The notes under the pieces were generated by a model. That model made no database searches. It saw only the letters and a program-made list of their open reading frames with translations, and was not told the DNA's origin. A program made the translations under genes and the position numbers. DNA of 64,000 bases from an uncultured Selenomonadaceae bacterium (GTDB lineage: Bacteria > Bacillota > Negativicutes > Selenomonadales > Selenomonadaceae). Below are positions 6,880-15,097 of this stretch, piece after piece (within the stretch, counting starts at the first letter, position 1; each line of letters opens with the position of its first letter). The stretch lies in the NCBI GenBank assembly GCA_902778455.1, contig CACYXR010000006.1, positions 1 to 64,000 on the forward strand, given 5' to 3'.

Positions 6880-8136
6880 ATGATCAAAAAACCGCATCTT
6901 TACGAGCTTCTCATCTGCCGCTCGCTGCTCGACGACGACGTGCTGCTGCGTCTGGAAGCCTACCTCGAACAGCCGGCGGAAGTCCAAATGCAATACGATT
7001 TTGCGTCCCGCCTGATCGAGGCCGCCGAGGAGCTCGGCCTTTCCGGCAATCTGCTTCGCGCCTACCTGCTTTACCGCCTGGCGAACGACGACAACATCGC
7101 CGCGCGTTCCGCCGAACAGACGAAAGGGAAAATCTCGCCGAGCCTCCGGAGCGCGTTTGTCCACGATATGGAAGTTTTGGAACCGCTGCTCCGCGAAATG
7201 CCCAGCACATTCCTGACCTTCAGCCTGCTCGACGACTACCAGCCCGGCCAGCCCCGGAAGTCCCCCGTAGACGCCGCGCTTCACGGCATTGTGGATCGCC
7301 CCTGGACGCCCGCACAGCTGGCCGATGCGTTGATCGAATGTTACCTGCGCTTCGGCTGCGGCGATATCTCGGCTTACCGCGCCTTCCGCTGGGACGACAA
7401 AAACGGGCTTGTCGGCATCCGTCATTTCGAGCCGGTCCGCTTCACCGATTTGATCGGCTACATGAGCCAGAAACAAGAACTGCAAAGCAACACACTGGCC
7501 TTCCTCGCGGGACGTCCGGCGAACAACGTGCTGCTCGTCGGCGCACGCGGCACGGGCAAATCCTCGTCGGTCAAGGCGCTGGCAAACGAATATTTCTCGA
7601 TGGGCCTCCGGCTCGTGCAGATCACGAAACCGCAGCTCTCGGATTTGCCGCGCATCATGGAAACGCTTCGGCGCTTCGCCTCCAAGCATTTCATCCTGTT
7701 CCTCGACGACCTTTCCTTCGAGGACACCGAGCCGGAATACAAATACCTGAAATCCACCATCGAGGGCGGCGTCGAATCCCGCCCTGAAAACGTGCTGATC
7801 TACGCCACCTCGAACCGCCGCCATTTGATCAAAGAAACGTGGCATGACCGTGAGGGCGGCACGGACGACGTCTACCGCAGCGACAGCATGAACGAAACGA
7901 TTTCCCTCTCCGATCGCTTTGGGCTGATTATCAACTACCGCGCCCCGAACCAGAACGAATACCTGGCCATTATCGACTACCACCTGAGAGCCGGCGGCGT
8001 AATCCTGCCGCCCGAGGAACTCCGTATCCTCGGCCAGCGCTGGGAAATGGAACATTCCGGCAGAAACGGCCGCACCGCCCGGCAATTCGTCGCGCACTAT
8101 CTGGGGCAGATAAAAGAGGCAAAAAAAGCGCAGTAA
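6880..8136 (+). CDS. DUF815-family AAA-type ATPase
   Basis: Cytoplasmic P-loop ATPase of 418 residues. About 200 N-terminal residues are helical and unassigned. The ATPase core follows, with Walker A GARGTGKSS (about residue 225), Walker B HFILFLDDLSF (about residue 270), the sensor-like IYATSNRRHL, and a C-terminal helical lid. It matches the DUF815 family, whose members resemble DnaA/RuvB-like ATPases but have no established function. ATG 6880 follows GGGAGG. HtpX is 47 bases downstream on the same strand, suggesting co-transcription and perhaps a stress-related role (inference). Confidence 0.88.
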   Translation: MIKKPHLYELLICRSLLDDDVLLRLEAYLEQPAEVQMQYDFASRLIEAAEELGLSGNLLRAYLLYRLANDDNIAARSAEQTKGKISPSLRSAFVHDMEVLEPLLREMPSTFLTFSLLDDYQPGQPRKSPVDAALHGIVDRPWTPAQLADALIECYLRFGCGDISAYRAFRWDDKNGLVGIRHFEPVRFTDLIGYMSQKQELQSNTLAFLAGRPANNVLLVGARGTGKSSSVKALANEYFSMGLRLVQITKPQLSDLPRIMETLRRFASKHFILFLDDLSFEDTEPEYKYLKSTIEGGVESRPENVLIYATSNRRHLIKETWHDREGGTDDVYRSDSMNETISLSDRFGLIINYRAPNQNEYLAIIDYHLRAGGVILPPEELRILGQRWEMEHSGRNGRTARQFVAHYLGQIKEAKKAQ

Positions 8137-8183
8137 AAAATTGATATTTTTTATCCATAAGACGAAGGAGGATACAGACCATT

Positions 8184-9050
8184 ATGAACACATTGAAGAC
8201 CACAATCCTGATGGCTCTTTTGACCGGGCTTTTGATTGTCGTCGGCGGCAGCTTCGGCGGCCGCCAAGGGGCGATCATCATGCTCGTCTTTTCCCTCGGG
8301 ATGAATTTCATTTCTTATTGGTACAGCGACAAGATGGTGCTTGCCGCGTACCACGCGCAGGAGATTTCCCGCGCGCAGGCGCCGGAGCTTTACGGCCTCG
8401 TCGAAAAGCTCGCGCAAAAGGCAGAGCTTCCGATGCCGAAGGTTTGCGTAATCCATTCGAGGACGCCGAACGCTTTCGCGACGGGACGCAACCCGGAGCA
8501 CGCGGCGGTGGCCGTGACCACCGGCATCATGGAAACGCTGGACTACAACGAATTGGGCGGCGTGCTCGCCCATGAGCTTTCCCATATCAAGCACCGCGAC
8601 ACGCTGATTTCCACCATTGCCGCCTCGATTGCAGGCGTCATTTCCACCATCGCGCATATCGCACAATGGGCGGCGATTTTCGGCGGCGGACGTTCCAATG
8701 ACCGGGACAACGGCGGAGCGCTGGGGCTGCTGTTCACTATCATCGTCGCACCGTTTGCCGCCATGATGATCCAGCTCGCGATCTCCCGTTCCCGCGAATA
8801 CGACGCTGACAAGAGCGGCGGAGAAATCTGCGGCGATCCGATGGCTCTTGCCTCCGCCCTGGAAAAGCTCGACTATGCGTCCAGCCGTATGCGCCCGATG
8901 GAAGGAGCGACTACCTCCACCGCGCATATGTGCATCGTGAATCCGCTGAAGGGCTCGAACGTCACCTTCGCCGGCCTGTTCAGCACCCACCCGTCCACCG
9001 AGGAGCGCGTCGCCCGCCTGCGCGAGCAGGCCCGCGAAATGCGTCGATAA
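8184..9050 (+). CDS. htpX: HtpX-type membrane metalloprotease
   Basis: Zinc M48 protease of 288 residues that degrades misfolded membrane proteins at the inner membrane. Two N-terminal membrane segments are followed by the zinc motif HELSH (about residue 130), a hydrophobic hairpin (about 140-200), and the third-ligand motif EYDADKSGGE. ATG 8184 has GAAGGAGG upstream. It follows the DUF815 ATPase closely. A family-2 palindromic repeat follows the stop codon. Confidence 0.95.
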   Translation: MNTLKTTILMALLTGLLIVVGGSFGGRQGAIIMLVFSLGMNFISYWYSDKMVLAAYHAQEISRAQAPELYGLVEKLAQKAELPMPKVCVIHSRTPNAFATGRNPEHAAVAVTTGIMETLDYNELGGVLAHELSHIKHRDTLISTIAASIAGVISTIAHIAQWAAIFGGGRSNDRDNGGALGLLFTIIVAPFAAMMIQLAISRSREYDADKSGGEICGDPMALASALEKLDYASSRMRPMEGATTSTAHMCIVNPLKGSNVTFAGLFSTHPSTEERVARLREQAREMRR

Positions 9051-9085
9051 AATATTACTTTGGCTTTTAAAAATCACGAACTCTC

Positions 9086-9220
9086 GCCTTCCCCTTGAGG
9101 GGAAGGTGGCGCCCGCAGGGCGACGGATGAGGTGTCTTTGAGGTTTCGCTGACATTAAGCGTTTTGGCTTTCCACCTCATCCGTCAGCTTCGCTGACACC
9201 TTCCCCTCAAAGGGGAAGGC
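9086..9220. repeat. Family-2 palindromic repeat, copy R1
   Basis: An inverted repeat: the left arm begins GCCTTCCCCTTGAGGGGAAGG and the right arm ends CCCCTCAAAGGGGAAGGC, with inner arms GACGGATGAGGTG and CACCTCATCCGTC. It could fold into one long branched hairpin. It separates convergent htpX and the carboxypeptidase gene. Seven related copies occur in the window. Confidence 0.85.
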
Positions 9221-9262
9221 GAGGAAGTTTGGTAGTGAAATTTAAGACCGAAGTAAGAGCAT

Positions 9263-9311
9263 AAAAAAACCTGTTGCGATTCCCGTTTGGGAAAGCAACA
9301 GGTTTTTTCTT
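9263..9311. terminator. Bidirectional terminator between htpX and the carboxypeptidase gene
   Basis: AAAAAACCTGTTGC pairs with GCAACAGGTTTTTT; both strands end in a T-run. Confidence 0.85.
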
Positions 9312-9318
9312 TATACCG

Positions 9319-10491
9319 TTATCCCATAACTGCGTCGTACAGATCAATTGCCGCCGCGATGGGATGGAATCCTTTCTGTATCGACTGATCGGCAATCATG
9401 TCGATTCGGCCCACTTCCTTGCCGTCGTACAGGATCACGAGATCCCCGACCTTGTCGCCGCCCTTGATCGGCGCGCGGATAAACTTCGGCATATCGAAAT
9501 CGATCTTGAATTTTTTCTTGTCGTCGCCCTTGAAGAGCAAAAACTTGACGTCTTCCCTCGGGTGCGCGGTCACTTTGTAAGTCCTGCCGTCGTGCGCCCA
9601 GACGCTGCGCTCGATTTTTTCCTTGACCGGACCTTTCTCTATTCGGACCAGCGGGAACCCGTAGTCCATCAGCTTTGCCGTGTCCGCAAACCGGTCATCC
9701 GTATCCGGCGAATTCATCACGATGGAAATCAGCGTCACGCCGTTCCGCGTCGCCGCTCCCGCAAGGCAGCCGCCCGCCGCCCGGGTCCACCCCGTCTTGA
9801 TTCCGCTCATGCCGGGATACGAATACAGCAGCTCGTTCGTGTTTTCCAGCTTCCGCTGCTGCTTGCGCCCATCCGGCGTGTTCCATACGAAAAGATGCTC
9901 GCGGGCGTCGACAATGCGGCGGAATTCCGGGTTCGCCCAGCCGTACCGCGCGATCTTCATCATATCCCGGGCCGTCGACACATGGCGGATATCCGGCAGG
10001 CCGTTCGGATTCGCGAACTGCGTCTGCTTCGCGCCGATCAGCCACGCTTTCTGCGTCATGTTCGCCGCGAACTCCATCGCGTTTCGCGAAGGCGTCATGG
10101 CCTCGGCAATCGCCACCGCCGCTCCGTTGTCCGAATCCATCATCAGCGCCATCAAGAGCTCACGCATCGTGGTCGTCTCGCCCTCGGTCAGCTCCGTGCC
10201 CTCGGTAGCGGCAGCTTCCGCCCCGACGGTCACCGGCGCGGACAAATCCTTCCACTGCTCAAGCGCGAGAAGGCAGGTCATCATTTTCGTCATGCTGGCC
10301 GGATACATCAGCCGGTCGGCGTTCTTTTCGTAAATCACGCGCCCCGTCGAAGCCTCGATAAGGATCGCGGCCTCCGCCGTAATGACCGGCGGTTTCGGAA
10401 GCTCCGCAGCGGATACAGTCTTAACCGCAAGGAAAGCAAAAAAAGCAACGAACGCGAAAACGCGGAATAGTTTCGATCTATGTAAAGTCAT
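9319..10491 (-). CDS. D-alanyl-D-alanine carboxypeptidase (PBP5/DacF type)
   Basis: Low-molecular-weight penicillin-binding protein of 390 residues that trims the terminal D-Ala from peptidoglycan pentapeptides. An N-terminal signal peptide (FAFVAFFAFLAVKTVSAA) precedes the S11 domain. The three active-site motifs are present: SMTK (about residue 67), SDN (about 130) and KTG (about 235). The C-terminal beta-rich PBP5_C domain ends in an amphipathic segment that could anchor the protein on the outer face of the inner membrane. Only 6 bases separate it from the upstream thioesterase gene, so the two are co-transcribed. Confidence 0.95.
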   Translation of the reverse strand: MTLHRSKLFRVFAFVAFFAFLAVKTVSAAELPKPPVITAEAAILIEASTGRVIYEKNADRLMYPASMTKMMTCLLALEQWKDLSAPVTVGAEAAATEGTELTEGETTTMRELLMALMMDSDNGAAVAIAEAMTPSRNAMEFAANMTQKAWLIGAKQTQFANPNGLPDIRHVSTARDMMKIARYGWANPEFRRIVDAREHLFVWNTPDGRKQQRKLENTNELLYSYPGMSGIKTGWTRAAGGCLAGAATRNGVTLISIVMNSPDTDDRFADTAKLMDYGFPLVRIEKGPVKEKIERSVWAHDGRTYKVTAHPREDVKFLLFKGDDKKKFKIDFDMPKFIRAPIKGGDKVGDLVILYDGKEVGRIDMIADQSIQKGFHPIAAAIDLYDAVMG

Positions 10492-10497
10492 ACAAAA

Positions 10498-10932
10498 TCA
10501 GTCCCCAGAATTCTCCTCAAAGTTACGAACCACAAAAAAAGTGCCGCCGGCTTTCAGGCACAGCGTCCCGTCCTCGTCGAAGACGCGGCCCTCGCAAACC
10601 ATCGTGTGCTTGCCGCTGTGGATCACTTCGCCTTCGGCGTAGATACGCCCCTCGCAAACCGGACGGATAAACGAAAGATTCATTTCCAGCGTCACAACGC
10701 CCTTGTCGCAGGTGAAGCAGGCAATCCCCATTGCCGTGTCGATCATCGTCGCCGCTACGCCGCCGTGGGCGATATGGTGGACGTTCGTATGCTCATGCCT
10801 GACGTCCATATCGAGACGAACGCGCCCGCGCTCGTAATTTGTCACCCGGACGCCCAGCAGCGCAAGAAACGGATTCGCCTCGTAAAACTCATTGAAATGC
10901 TGCCTGACGTGCTCGCTGATTTCCGGCTCCAT
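10498..10932 (-). CDS. Hotdog-fold acyl-CoA thioesterase (PaaI family)
   Basis: A 144-residue single hotdog-domain thioesterase. The family signature HHIAHGGVAATMIDTAMG carries the catalytic Asp/His environment and is followed by VTLEMNLSFIRPV. Members hydrolyse aromatic or short-chain acyl-CoA esters in the cytoplasm. The longest frame starts at 11079, but that extension is upstream DNA containing the promoter; ATG 10932 has AGAGG 5-6 bases before it and gives the usual family length. It is the first gene of a two-gene unit with the carboxypeptidase. Confidence 0.88.
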   Translation of the reverse strand: MEPEISEHVRQHFNEFYEANPFLALLGVRVTNYERGRVRLDMDVRHEHTNVHHIAHGGVAATMIDTAMGIACFTCDKGVVTLEMNLSFIRPVCEGRIYAEGEVIHSGKHTMVCEGRVFDEDGTLCLKAGGTFFVVRNFEENSGD

Positions 10933-10989
10933 ATAGCCTCTAACCCCTTGGTAATGTGGTTTGTTCGGTTCTCTACAACTACATGTTGT

Positions 10990-11019
10990 ATTATAGCATA
11001 AAACAGGGGGTTCAATCAA
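10990..11019 (-). promoter_or_regulatory. Promoter of the thioesterase-carboxypeptidase operon
   Basis: On the minus strand TTGATT and TATAAT are 18 bases apart. The short leader that follows supports the ATG 10932 start. Confidence 0.75.
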
Positions 11020-11052
11020 ATAAACGCTATTTATCAATTTTCGCAACGCCAA

Positions 11053-11090
11053 GAAAAAAAAGCGCTTCCGAAGAAGCACTTCTTTTGTCC
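11053..11090 (-). terminator. Terminator of the 113-aa secreted protein gene
   Basis: On the minus strand AAGTGCTTC pairs with GAAGCGCTT and continues as TTTTTTTC. Confidence 0.8.
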
Positions 11091-11107
11091 TATCTTTATA
11101 TATTTTT

Positions 11108-11449
11108 TCAGGCCATCCCGTACTTTTTCTGTATTTCCTCCACCCGCTTCGCGTGGAACGCGTTTTCCCGCCGGATTGCCTGCCGAAGCTTCGGCGGATG
11201 GTGCTTATAGGATTTCCAGATCAGATCCAGTTTTTGCTCATGGCGCTTGTTCTCGATCTCCATAGCCCGCTCGTAGGTCAGCACCTCCGGCTGGCCGCCC
11301 TTTTGCCGGGGAGGCGGCTTCTCCTCGCCGTCGTCCTCGGCCTTGGCCTTTTTCGGGGCTGCATAGACTTCCGGCAGCAAGACCGCCGCCGGAACCGTGA
11401 AGAAAAACAGCCCGCCCATCATCGCCGCCAATATCTTTTTCGCTGCCAT
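11108..11449 (-). CDS. Small exported protein of unknown function
   Basis: A 113-residue protein with a signal peptide (ILAAMMGGLFFFTVPAAVLLPEVYA, cleavage near AYA/APKKA expected around residue 31), then a charged linker rich in Lys, Glu and Pro. The helical C-terminal half (RAMEIENKRHEQKLDLIWKS) could form a coiled coil. I do not recognise a family. GGGGGATAGGCG precedes ATG 11449. It has its own terminator, so it appears to be a monocistronic gene whose product acts in the envelope. Confidence 0.7.
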   Translation of the reverse strand: MAAKKILAAMMGGLFFFTVPAAVLLPEVYAAPKKAKAEDDGEEKPPPRQKGGQPEVLTYERAMEIENKRHEQKLDLIWKSYKHHPPKLRQAIRRENAFHAKRVEEIQKKYGMA

Positions 11450-11542
11450 CGCCTATCCCCCTCCCGCCGTATTTTTATCATTATATCATTTCCGCACAAA
11501 AAAATCTTCCACAAAAAAACAAATTTCCTCTTAAGAATCGGA

Positions 11543-11571
11543 AGGAAAATTTCGATATACAGATAAGAAGT
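11543..11571 (+). promoter_or_regulatory. Possible sigma-28-like promoter
   Basis: TTAAG, then 15 bases, then TTCGATAT. This partly resembles the flagellar sigma-28 pattern TAAA-N15-GCCGATAA. It lies about 75 bases before the gene at 11645. Assignment is tentative. Confidence 0.3.
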
Positions 11572-11644
11572 TGTATCGTCGTCATGCAAACACGCATAAC
11601 GACAACGAAAGGACTCAAAAGGGAATTCGAAGGAGGATACGATC

Positions 11645-12457
11645 ATGGCGAATACGATTAACACCGGCTATTCCATGTATCAGAAAATGCTTGGGCAGGC
11701 TGACAACAAACGGACGCACGGCCCGCACAAGAAAGGCGCAGCCGACGAGGCGAAAAAGCCCTTCAAGGGATTCGGCGACAGCTCCAAAGTCGAGCTGTCC
11801 GACGAAGGACTGGCGGCGCTGGAGGCGGAGTCCGTGGCGCGGCGCGCAGGCGTAATGGTCAAGGAAAACAACAGCGACGAGACGTCCCTGATTACCGAGG
11901 ACAAGCTTTCCGACAAAGCGAAGGCCTTCCTCGAAAAGCTCCGCGAGAAATACGGCGACAAGTACGACTTCTTCGCGGTAGGCAGTATCGAGGACCCGCG
12001 GGCGAAGTCGCTGACAGGCAGCAAGGCTTACTCCGTGCTGCTGACCAACGACGAGATCGAGAAAATGGCCAACGACGAGGAATACGCCGAGGAAGTCATG
12101 AATAAGGTCGAGTCCGCCGTCGATATTACGAAACGCATCGAGGAAAAAGGCGAGCTGGGCGAAGGCGTGAAGTTCAAGCATATCTCCATCGCGTTCGACA
12201 GCGACGGCAACATGAAGCTTTTCGCCGAGCTGGAAAAAATGTCCGAGAAACAAAGGGAGCGCATGGAAAAGGCGAAGGAAAAGCGCGCCGAGGAAGCGGA
12301 GGACGAAAAGAAAGCGGAAAAGGACAAAGAGCCAAAGCACGCGCACCACACGAAAAGCGTCTGGCTCGAAGCGGACTCCGAAGACGAGCTGCTGGAAAAA
12401 ATCGCGGGCATCGACTGGAACAGCATCCGCGGAAAAGGAAAAGACAAAAACGAATGA
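11645..12457 (+). CDS. Charged helical protein of unknown function (possibly DUF6033-like)
   Basis: A 270-residue protein without a signal peptide. The N-terminus (NTINTGYSMYQKML) resembles the start of flagellum-associated proteins. The middle contains KVELSDEGLAALE and an alpha/beta region (KYDFFAVGSI...AYSVLLTNDEIEKMA...HISIAFDSDGNMKLFAELEKM). The last 70 residues are a highly charged Lys/Glu helix ending in WLEADSEDELLEKIAGIDWNSI. The overall pattern recalls DUF6033 proteins of clostridia, but I cannot confirm it. GAAGGAGG lies 9 bases before ATG 11645, and a terminator follows at 12469. A flagellar or motility link is a guess from the promoter and N-terminus. Confidence 0.75.
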   Translation: MANTINTGYSMYQKMLGQADNKRTHGPHKKGAADEAKKPFKGFGDSSKVELSDEGLAALEAESVARRAGVMVKENNSDETSLITEDKLSDKAKAFLEKLREKYGDKYDFFAVGSIEDPRAKSLTGSKAYSVLLTNDEIEKMANDEEYAEEVMNKVESAVDITKRIEEKGELGEGVKFKHISIAFDSDGNMKLFAELEKMSEKQRERMEKAKEKRAEEAEDEKKAEKDKEPKHAHHTKSVWLEADSEDELLEKIAGIDWNSIRGKGKDKNE

Positions 12458-12468
12458 TGAACCAATGG

Positions 12469-12499
12469 CTCCCCCGGCATCGCCGGGGGATATTTTTGC
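12469..12499 (+). terminator. Terminator of the 270-aa protein gene
   Basis: CTCCCCCGGC pairs with GCCGGGGG around AT/ATC and is followed by ATATTTTTG. Confidence 0.75.
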
Positions 12500-12586
12500 G
12501 CGTTTTTCCTTCCTTTTAATTTTTTGCTAATGGTTTTCCAATGAAAATAGTTTATGATGTATGCGTCAATAATTACTACCATCCTT

Positions 12587-12721
12587 GCCTTCCCCTGGAG
12601 GGGAAGGTGGCGCCCGCAGGGCGACGGATGAGGTGTCTCTGAGGTTTCGCTGACGTTAAGCATTGCTTTTTCCCACCTCATCCGTCAGCTTCGCTGACAC
12701 CTTCCCCTCAAAGGGGAAGGC
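12587..12721. repeat. Family-2 palindromic repeat, copy R2
   Basis: Nearly identical to R1 (9086-9220), including arms GACGGATGAGGTG and CACCTCATCCGTC. It lies upstream of the CsgG-like gene. Confidence 0.85.
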
Positions 12722-12764
12722 AAGTTGGGTGCAATCTGAATAACATTATCAGGAGGCGTTGTGT

Positions 12765-13412
12765 ATGCTTCGTTTATTTTTCGGAATAACCATGGCGTTG
12801 CTTTTCACGTTTTCCGGCGTGGTCTCCGCCGCCCCTTCGGCCATGCCGACGGTGGCGGTGATTCCGTTCGGCTTGAAGGCGGCGGTCTCGCGAGATATCA
12901 CTTTGGAAGACGCGACGATTGTCAGCGATTACGTTTACGACGCGCTGGTCAATTCCGGCGCCTTTGACGTAGTGGAACGGGAACGGCTCAAAGAAATCAT
13001 GACCGAACAGGTCCTCGGGCACAGCGGCCCGGTGGACGAACGCACAGCGGCAGAGTTCGGACGGCTGCTCGGTGCGAAGTACATCATCTGCGGCAGCATC
13101 ACCGGCCTTTCCACGCGCAAGACGACGGGAGAAGTCGTCGGCCTCGGCGTATCCAAGTCGAAGGTGTTCGCCCATGTGGCGGCACGATGCATCGAGGTGG
13201 AAACGGGCCGTGTCTGGCTGGCGGGGCGCGGCGACGGGCGCGCGACGAACACGCAGCTGAACGCGCCGCTCCGGATCATCCGCATCGGCACGGACAAAGT
13301 GGATTTCGAGCAGGTCCATAAGGCATTGGAGGACGCAGCGGACGACCTCGTGAACGGCGGCGAGGGCTTCCTGAAGCGTATGCGCCAATATGAACGGCGA
13401 AACAAGGATTGA
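12765..13412 (+). CDS. Exported CsgG-like protein
   Basis: A 215-residue exported protein. A signal peptide (LFFGITMALLFTFSGVVSAA) is followed by a domain resembling CsgG/LpoB-type nucleotide-fold proteins: TVAVIPFGLK, then VYDALVNSGAFDVVERERLKEIMTEQ, and GAKYIICGSITGLS. There is no lipobox cysteine, unlike CsgG itself. ATG 12765 lies 8 bases after GGAGG; an upstream TTG would be too close. The end overlaps the next gene by 23 bases, so the two products are probably made together and act in the periplasm. Exact role unknown. Confidence 0.8.
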   Translation: MLRLFFGITMALLFTFSGVVSAAPSAMPTVAVIPFGLKAAVSRDITLEDATIVSDYVYDALVNSGAFDVVERERLKEIMTEQVLGHSGPVDERTAAEFGRLLGAKYIICGSITGLSTRKTTGEVVGLGVSKSKVFAHVAARCIEVETGRVWLAGRGDGRATNTQLNAPLRIIRIGTDKVDFEQVHKALEDAADDLVNGGEGFLKRMRQYERRNKD

Positions 13413-14742
13413 GCGCGCAAGGCGCGGGGCGCTGCTCCTCTTATTCGGCGTCGTCATCGTGTCGCTGTGTTTCGCGGCGCGATGCGAAGCGGCGCCCGTG
13501 ACGGCATTCGTCGGCGAAGTGGCCAGCTACGGCGACTACGCGCTGCAAAGCGGATTTTTCGATACCTTCCGCGACCGGCTGGAAGAATCTTTGTCGGCTT
13601 CCGGAAAATTCCGCGTCGTTATGCGCCGCCCAACGGCGGAGGACGCGGCGCGGCTTTCCCTCGTCCACATGGACGCCATCGCCCGCGGCCATAGGTATCG
13701 GCGGGAAAAGGCGGGGGCGACGCTGATACGCTACGCGGACGCCGCCTGCGAACGACAGGACGACGCAAAAGCGAAGGCGTGGCGAAAGAACGGACGCGCC
13801 GTCTACGGCCTCGGAAAAGAGGCTGCGCAAACGGCGCGGGAGCTTGGCGCCCGGTACGGCGCCGAATATCTGATTTTCTGCAACCTCGGCGGCGTCGACG
13901 TCGAGCGGGTGCGCTCGATCTGGAACGCGAATGTCCGCGACTTCGAGATGCGCGCAAAGGAAATTCGCGCGGAGATTTCCTATTACCTCGTACACACGGC
14001 GACGGGCCAAGTCTATGAAGGCCACGACGCCATGGAAAAGCGGGGCCAGATCACGCAGATCGTCGTCGGGCAATACGGCAAGGGCTTCACCGTCGAGCAG
14101 CTGTTGCTGTCGGTACTGGACCGCCAGGCGAAGAAAGCGACGGAAGGCGTCGTGAAGGACGGTCTTTCCCGCCTCCACGAGGAAACGCCGGACGAAGAAC
14201 CGCGGCAAAAAACCGCGCCAAGAAATCCCCTGTTCGCGCTGGTTCCGTTCACGAGCCGTGTCCGCATCACGAACCTTTCAGGCGAGGAATTGGCCTCCTA
14301 TAGTATCGCGGAAGACTGCCTGCTGGACGAAATGTCCAAGCGCGGCTTTTCCTTTGTCGACAAGACAGAAGCCACAGCCCAAAAGCGGCGGGACGAGGCG
14401 GCGCTGGACGGCCGCACGCTGAAGGACGCGAATCCCCGCTATCTCCTGGCGGGAACGCTGACCAATCTCGGAATTTCCGAATCGAAACGCCCCGGCAGCG
14501 CCGCGACGATTGTCCGCGCGGGTCTTTCCGTCCGCGTGATCGACGCGAAAACAGGGGAATCGGTTTTCGTCGCGACAGGCACAGGAGACTCGGCGGCCAA
14601 GCGGTACGAAATCGGAGCCTTCGGCGTCCATCTCCTCCGCTTCGGCACGCAGGAATTCAGCGAAGAATGCCTGTACGAGGCCATGCAAAAAGCAGTGCGG
14701 GAGCTCGCGGAGAAACTGGAAAAATTCGCCCCGGCAGCATGA
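13390..14742 (+). CDS. Exported protein of unknown function, partner of the CsgG-like protein
   Basis: A 450-residue protein with an N-terminal signal segment (GALLLLFGVVIVSLCFAARCEAA). It seems to contain two repeats of a CsgG/LpoB-like fold. The first runs from AFVGEVASYGDYAL to LGARYGAEYLIFCNLGGV, and the second from ALVPFTSRVRITNLSGEELASYSI to NPRYLLAGTLTNLG and SVRVIDAKTGESVFVATGTGD. The start overlaps the previous gene by 23 bases in another frame and has only a weak ribosome-binding site, consistent with translational coupling. A terminator follows. No precise function can be assigned. Confidence 0.75.
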   Translation: MNGETRIERARRGALLLLFGVVIVSLCFAARCEAAPVTAFVGEVASYGDYALQSGFFDTFRDRLEESLSASGKFRVVMRRPTAEDAARLSLVHMDAIARGHRYRREKAGATLIRYADAACERQDDAKAKAWRKNGRAVYGLGKEAAQTARELGARYGAEYLIFCNLGGVDVERVRSIWNANVRDFEMRAKEIRAEISYYLVHTATGQVYEGHDAMEKRGQITQIVVGQYGKGFTVEQLLLSVLDRQAKKATEGVVKDGLSRLHEETPDEEPRQKTAPRNPLFALVPFTSRVRITNLSGEELASYSIAEDCLLDEMSKRGFSFVDKTEATAQKRRDEAALDGRTLKDANPRYLLAGTLTNLGISESKRPGSAATIVRAGLSVRVIDAKTGESVFVATGTGDSAAKRYEIGAFGVHLLRFGTQEFSEECLYEAMQKAVRELAEKLEKFAPAA

Positions 14743-14757
14743 ACAAATTCTTGCCAT

Positions 14758-14787
14758 GCAAAAAAGACGGCGCGAGGCCGTCTTTTT
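14758..14787 (+). terminator. Terminator of the CsgG-like operon
   Basis: GACGGC-GCGAG-GCCGTC followed by TTTTTC. The hairpin and its flanks (about 30 bases) are repeated exactly at 15098-15127, on the far side of the toxin-antitoxin locus. Confidence 0.85.
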
Positions 14788-14790
14788 CGT

Positions 14791-14819
14791 TTGCTTGTTC
14801 GTTAATTTTTTGTTATACT
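14791..14819 (+). promoter_or_regulatory. Promoter of the toxin mRNA
   Basis: TTGCTT and TATACT separated by 17 bases. Transcription should start near 14826, leaving a leader of about 56 bases before the toxin start codon. Confidence 0.75.
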
Positions 14820-14881
14820 ATGTTCATAGGGTCGGCTGATGAGTCGGTTTTTCCTCTCTCTTGCAGAGAGGAGGGATGCCT

Positions 14882-14962
14882 ATGACGGTGTTCGAGGCTC
14901 TTTCTCTGATGATTGGGTTTGGTCTCCTGATTGTGGCTATCCTTTCATATCTGAAGAAATAA
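14882..14962 (+). CDS. Type I toxin peptide, holin-like toxin family (26 aa)
   Basis: A 26-residue peptide beginning MTVFEALSLMIGFG and ending VAILSYLKK. It has a short acidic N-terminus, one membrane helix and a Lys-rich end. This matches the pattern of the small 'putative holin-like toxin' family of Firmicutes type I toxins (Tx-E-A-L-x-L-M-I...V-A-I-L), which insert into the inner membrane and depolarise it. GGAGGG lies 6 bases before ATG 14882. A hairpin (CCTCTCT 14853-14859 with AGAGAGG 14865-14871) partly buries the ribosome-binding site. The leader (14843-14856) can also pair with the distal mRNA at 15021-15033 over about 13 pairs with one bulge. Antisense RNA is encoded opposite the 3' region. 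Confidence 0.85.
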   Translation: MTVFEALSLMIGFGLLIVAILSYLKK

Positions 14963-14973
14963 TTTCAGGCATG

Positions 14974-15060
14974 AAAAAAACCGCATAGGCTACGCGGTCT
15001 TCTTCAAACTATTATGTAGCGAGGAGAACCGACGTGGACTAGACATCGGCTGTCCCTTCT
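14974..15060 (-). ncRNA. Antisense antitoxin RNA of the type I module
   Basis: Predicted minus-strand RNA of about 85 nt. It starts about 7 bases after a near-consensus promoter and ends at a terminator (ACCGCGTA pairs with TATGCGGT, then TTTTTTTC, at 14974-14999). It is fully complementary to the 3' untranslated part of the toxin mRNA. That part includes the segment 15021-15033 that pairs with the toxin leader. This is the layout of TxpA/RatA- and BsrG/SR4-type modules, in which duplex formation leads to decay or blocked translation. Confidence 0.8.
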
Positions 15061-15066
15061 TTGTTT

Positions 15067-15094
15067 ATTATACGGATTTTCCTGCGAAAGTCAA
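15067..15094 (-). promoter_or_regulatory. Promoter of the antitoxin RNA
   Basis: On the minus strand TTGACT and TATAAT are 16 bases apart. It is closer to consensus than the toxin promoter, as expected when the antitoxin must be in excess. Confidence 0.8.
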
Positions 15095-15097
15095 GAC

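Noticed and set aside
14832..14860. CTGATGAG in the toxin leader, suggesting a hammerhead ribozyme
   Set aside because: The required GAAA core and three-stem arrangement are missing; the sequence is better explained by the toxin mRNA leader pairing.
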